From assembly GCF_900096955.1 (NCBI RefSeq), contig NZ_FMYL01000001.1:1-64000 (forward strand): 64,000 nucleotides of DNA. Direction: 5' to 3'. This document shows, in pieces, positions 60,393 through 64,000 of this stretch. The translations under genes were made by a program, and so were the position numbers. Every line of letters starts with the position of its first letter. The first letter of the stretch is position 1. This DNA is from Acinetobacter boissieri (GTDB lineage Bacteria > Pseudomonadota > Gammaproteobacteria > Pseudomonadales > Moraxellaceae). Below the pieces are notes generated by a model. The model was not told where the DNA came from. It did not search any database and was given only the letters and a program-made list of their open reading frames with translations.

Positions 60393-60822
60393 CGTGATTC
60401 ACCCTTTTTTTGTCGTACTGTAATTACAATACAATACGATTAATTCTAAACACCCACTGTGCTTTTTGTGTCAACACAGCTAAACGACTTATCTTGCAAC
60501 AGGAATAACCTTGACGCAACAGCAGATTGCGCTGAAATCACACGTCAGTTTATATAAAATATGCTGGGATAAACACACTTTAAAACATAACAACTCGGCT
60601 AGAGTGCATGCCTATTGCAACTACATTTCATTGAAGGGTGATCAATTGATGTAAGATAGGACAATATTTTTGTTGTTTCACTATACAATGTCAAGGTTTA
60701 AGCCTATTTTTCGTAATTATTATGCCATAAAAGTGCATAGAAGAAAATTTTCATGCCTTTTATAGTTTTTTTAATGCCAATTTGGTAATTTTTACCTCAG
60801 GTTGTAGTTTATTTATATCATC
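60393..60822. other. Regulatory gap between divergent ilvI and DUF4124 genes
   Basis: This 430-bp stretch carries no RNA gene or ORF I can support. A minus-strand promoter candidate for ilvIHC is TTGACA (60469-60474), an 18-bp spacer and TTTAGA (60445-60450), about 50 bp before the TTG start. No leader peptide rich in Leu, Ile or Val was found, so classical attenuation is not supported. An Lrp-type site is possible but not recognisable by eye. Confidence 0.5.
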
Positions 60823-60861
60823 ATGTACGATCTGCCATTTCATACTCGCATGGACAATCTT

Positions 60862-61164
60862 ATGACATACCCAAAAAAAATTTACAGTGCTTTATTTTTA
60901 CTGCTATTAACTACTGCCGTAAATGCTCAGGACATTTATAAATGGGTAGATGCTCAAGGGGTCACTCATTATGGCCAAACACCACCACAAAACACCAAAA
61001 AAATTACTGTCTTTAAAACATATGGTCAAACTACTTCTTCTGCATCTTCGACACTACCACCAGATCAAAGCTCTCAAAAACCTGTTGTAGGAATACTGAC
61101 CAACTCAGGGACAATACAAAATTCTACAACTGAAGGGAATTCTTCCGCCAAACTACCGCAATAA
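60862..61164 (+). CDS. DUF4124-domain exported protein
   Basis: From ATG 60862 this 100-residue protein has a signal peptide (core FLLLLTTAVNA, cleavage near residue 21) and a DUF4124 domain at the mature N-terminus (DIYKWVDAQGVTHYGQTPP), followed by a low-complexity Ser/Thr/Gln-rich tail. DUF4124 proteins are periplasmic or envelope proteins of unknown function. Upstream in-frame ATGs at 60823 and 60850 would spoil the signal peptide. It is a single gene, 115 bp before leuS. Confidence 0.8.
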   Translation: MTYPKKIYSALFLLLLTTAVNAQDIYKWVDAQGVTHYGQTPPQNTKKITVFKTYGQTTSSASSTLPPDQSSQKPVVGILTNSGTIQNSTTEGNSSAKLPQ

Positions 61165-61273
61165 TAAAAGACATGAAAAGATAGACTTTAATCACAAACA
61201 AGATTCACTTTTTATGGCATTTTGCGCTATGCTGTACGGTAATTTTATAACTTCATATTGTCGCGTCGATTAA

Positions 61274-63898
<2,625 letters not shown>

Positions 63899-63910
63899 CA
63901 AGGAAAAAGC

Positions 63911-64000
63911 ATGCACTTAACTCATCGTTTAGCAGCTGTCGTTTTAACTTTAGGCTTAAGTGCAAGCTTGGTCGGTTGTGGTTTTCACCTTGTTGGAAAA
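63911..64000 (+). CDS. lptE: LPS-assembly lipoprotein LptE (5' part, cut by window edge)
   Basis: Only the first 30 codons are in the window. They encode a signal peptide with lipobox LVGC followed by GFHLVGK, the typical start of mature LptE, which plugs the LptD barrel that delivers LPS/LOS to the cell surface. A ribosome-binding site AAGGAAA precedes the ATG. The position after leuS supports the call. Confidence 0.88.
   Translation, partial: MHLTHRLAAVVLTLGLSASLVGCGFHLVGK

Noticed and set aside
60393..60822. Attenuator leader peptide for ilvIHC
   Set aside because: No short ORF with clustered Leu, Ile or Val codons is found on the minus strand; the only small ORF seen there has no such run.

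Overview
The window is chromosomal DNA from a member of the genus Acinetobacter (Moraxellaceae, Gammaproteobacteria). Three things support this. Base composition is moderately AT-rich. The gene order follows the Pseudomonas/Acinetobacter pattern (ndk-rlmN-pilF-rodZ-ispG-hisS-yfgM-bamB-der; queA-tgt-yajC-secD-secF). A lipooligosaccharide outer-core (OC) locus lies between ilvE and aspS, which is where Acinetobacter carries it. Almost everything is intact core genome, with a few accessory patches. No CRISPR array, prophage or insertion sequence was seen.

Layout. 1-156: promoter and leader of an rRNA operon that runs out of the left edge. 450-2669: an AT-rich three-gene c-di-GMP module resembling YfiR-YfiN-YfiB. 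2720-3106: a tRNA cluster (Pro, His, Arg, Pro) on the minus strand with its own promoter and terminator. 3341-7811: argJ, a small exported protein and secA. 8022-14285: the SPOR protein, folC, accD, trpA, trpB and trpF genes, with trpFB separated from trpA by a 363-bp gap. 14446-23427: ugpQ-like, selO, baeR/baeS, a PsiE-like gene, a phospholipase D-like gene and a Zur-box-preceded znuD-like TonB receptor. 23668-34453: aspS, a small membrane protein, an LpxL/LpxM-family acyltransferase, seven glycosyltransferase genes (the OC locus) and ilvE. 34487-39755: glnE, an orphan soluble-type histidine kinase, a GNAT acetyltransferase and an XRE regulator with two membrane segments. 40048-46188: tRNA-Leu, queA, tgt, yajC, secD and secF, interrupted by a perfect 228-bp tandem duplication that copies the start of tgt. 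46229-56342: a phosphopantetheinyl transferase, the der...rlmN operon, ndk and iscX. 56384-64000: a PAP2 phosphatase, ilvC-ilvH-ilvI, a DUF4124 protein, leuS and the first 30 codons of lptE.

How the genes work together. Envelope biogenesis dominates: secA, yajC, secD, secF and yfgM (Sec export), bamB and lptE (outer-membrane assembly), the OC locus with its acyltransferase (LOS), rodZ (cell shape), pilF (type IV pili) and the SPOR protein. A second theme is branched-chain amino acid and tryptophan synthesis (ilvIHC, ilvE, trpFBA) together with the aminoacyl-tRNA synthetases aspS, hisS and leuS.

The most notable items are: a bacterial family-6 glycosyltransferase (homologous to ABO blood-group/alpha-Gal enzymes) with an NxN motif in the OC locus; a tandem double-domain GT2 glycosyltransferase beside it; the YfiRNB-like module with all four regulatory cysteines of YfiR conserved in spacing; a perfect Zur-type palindrome before the TonB receptor; and the exact 228-bp tandem duplication at tgt.
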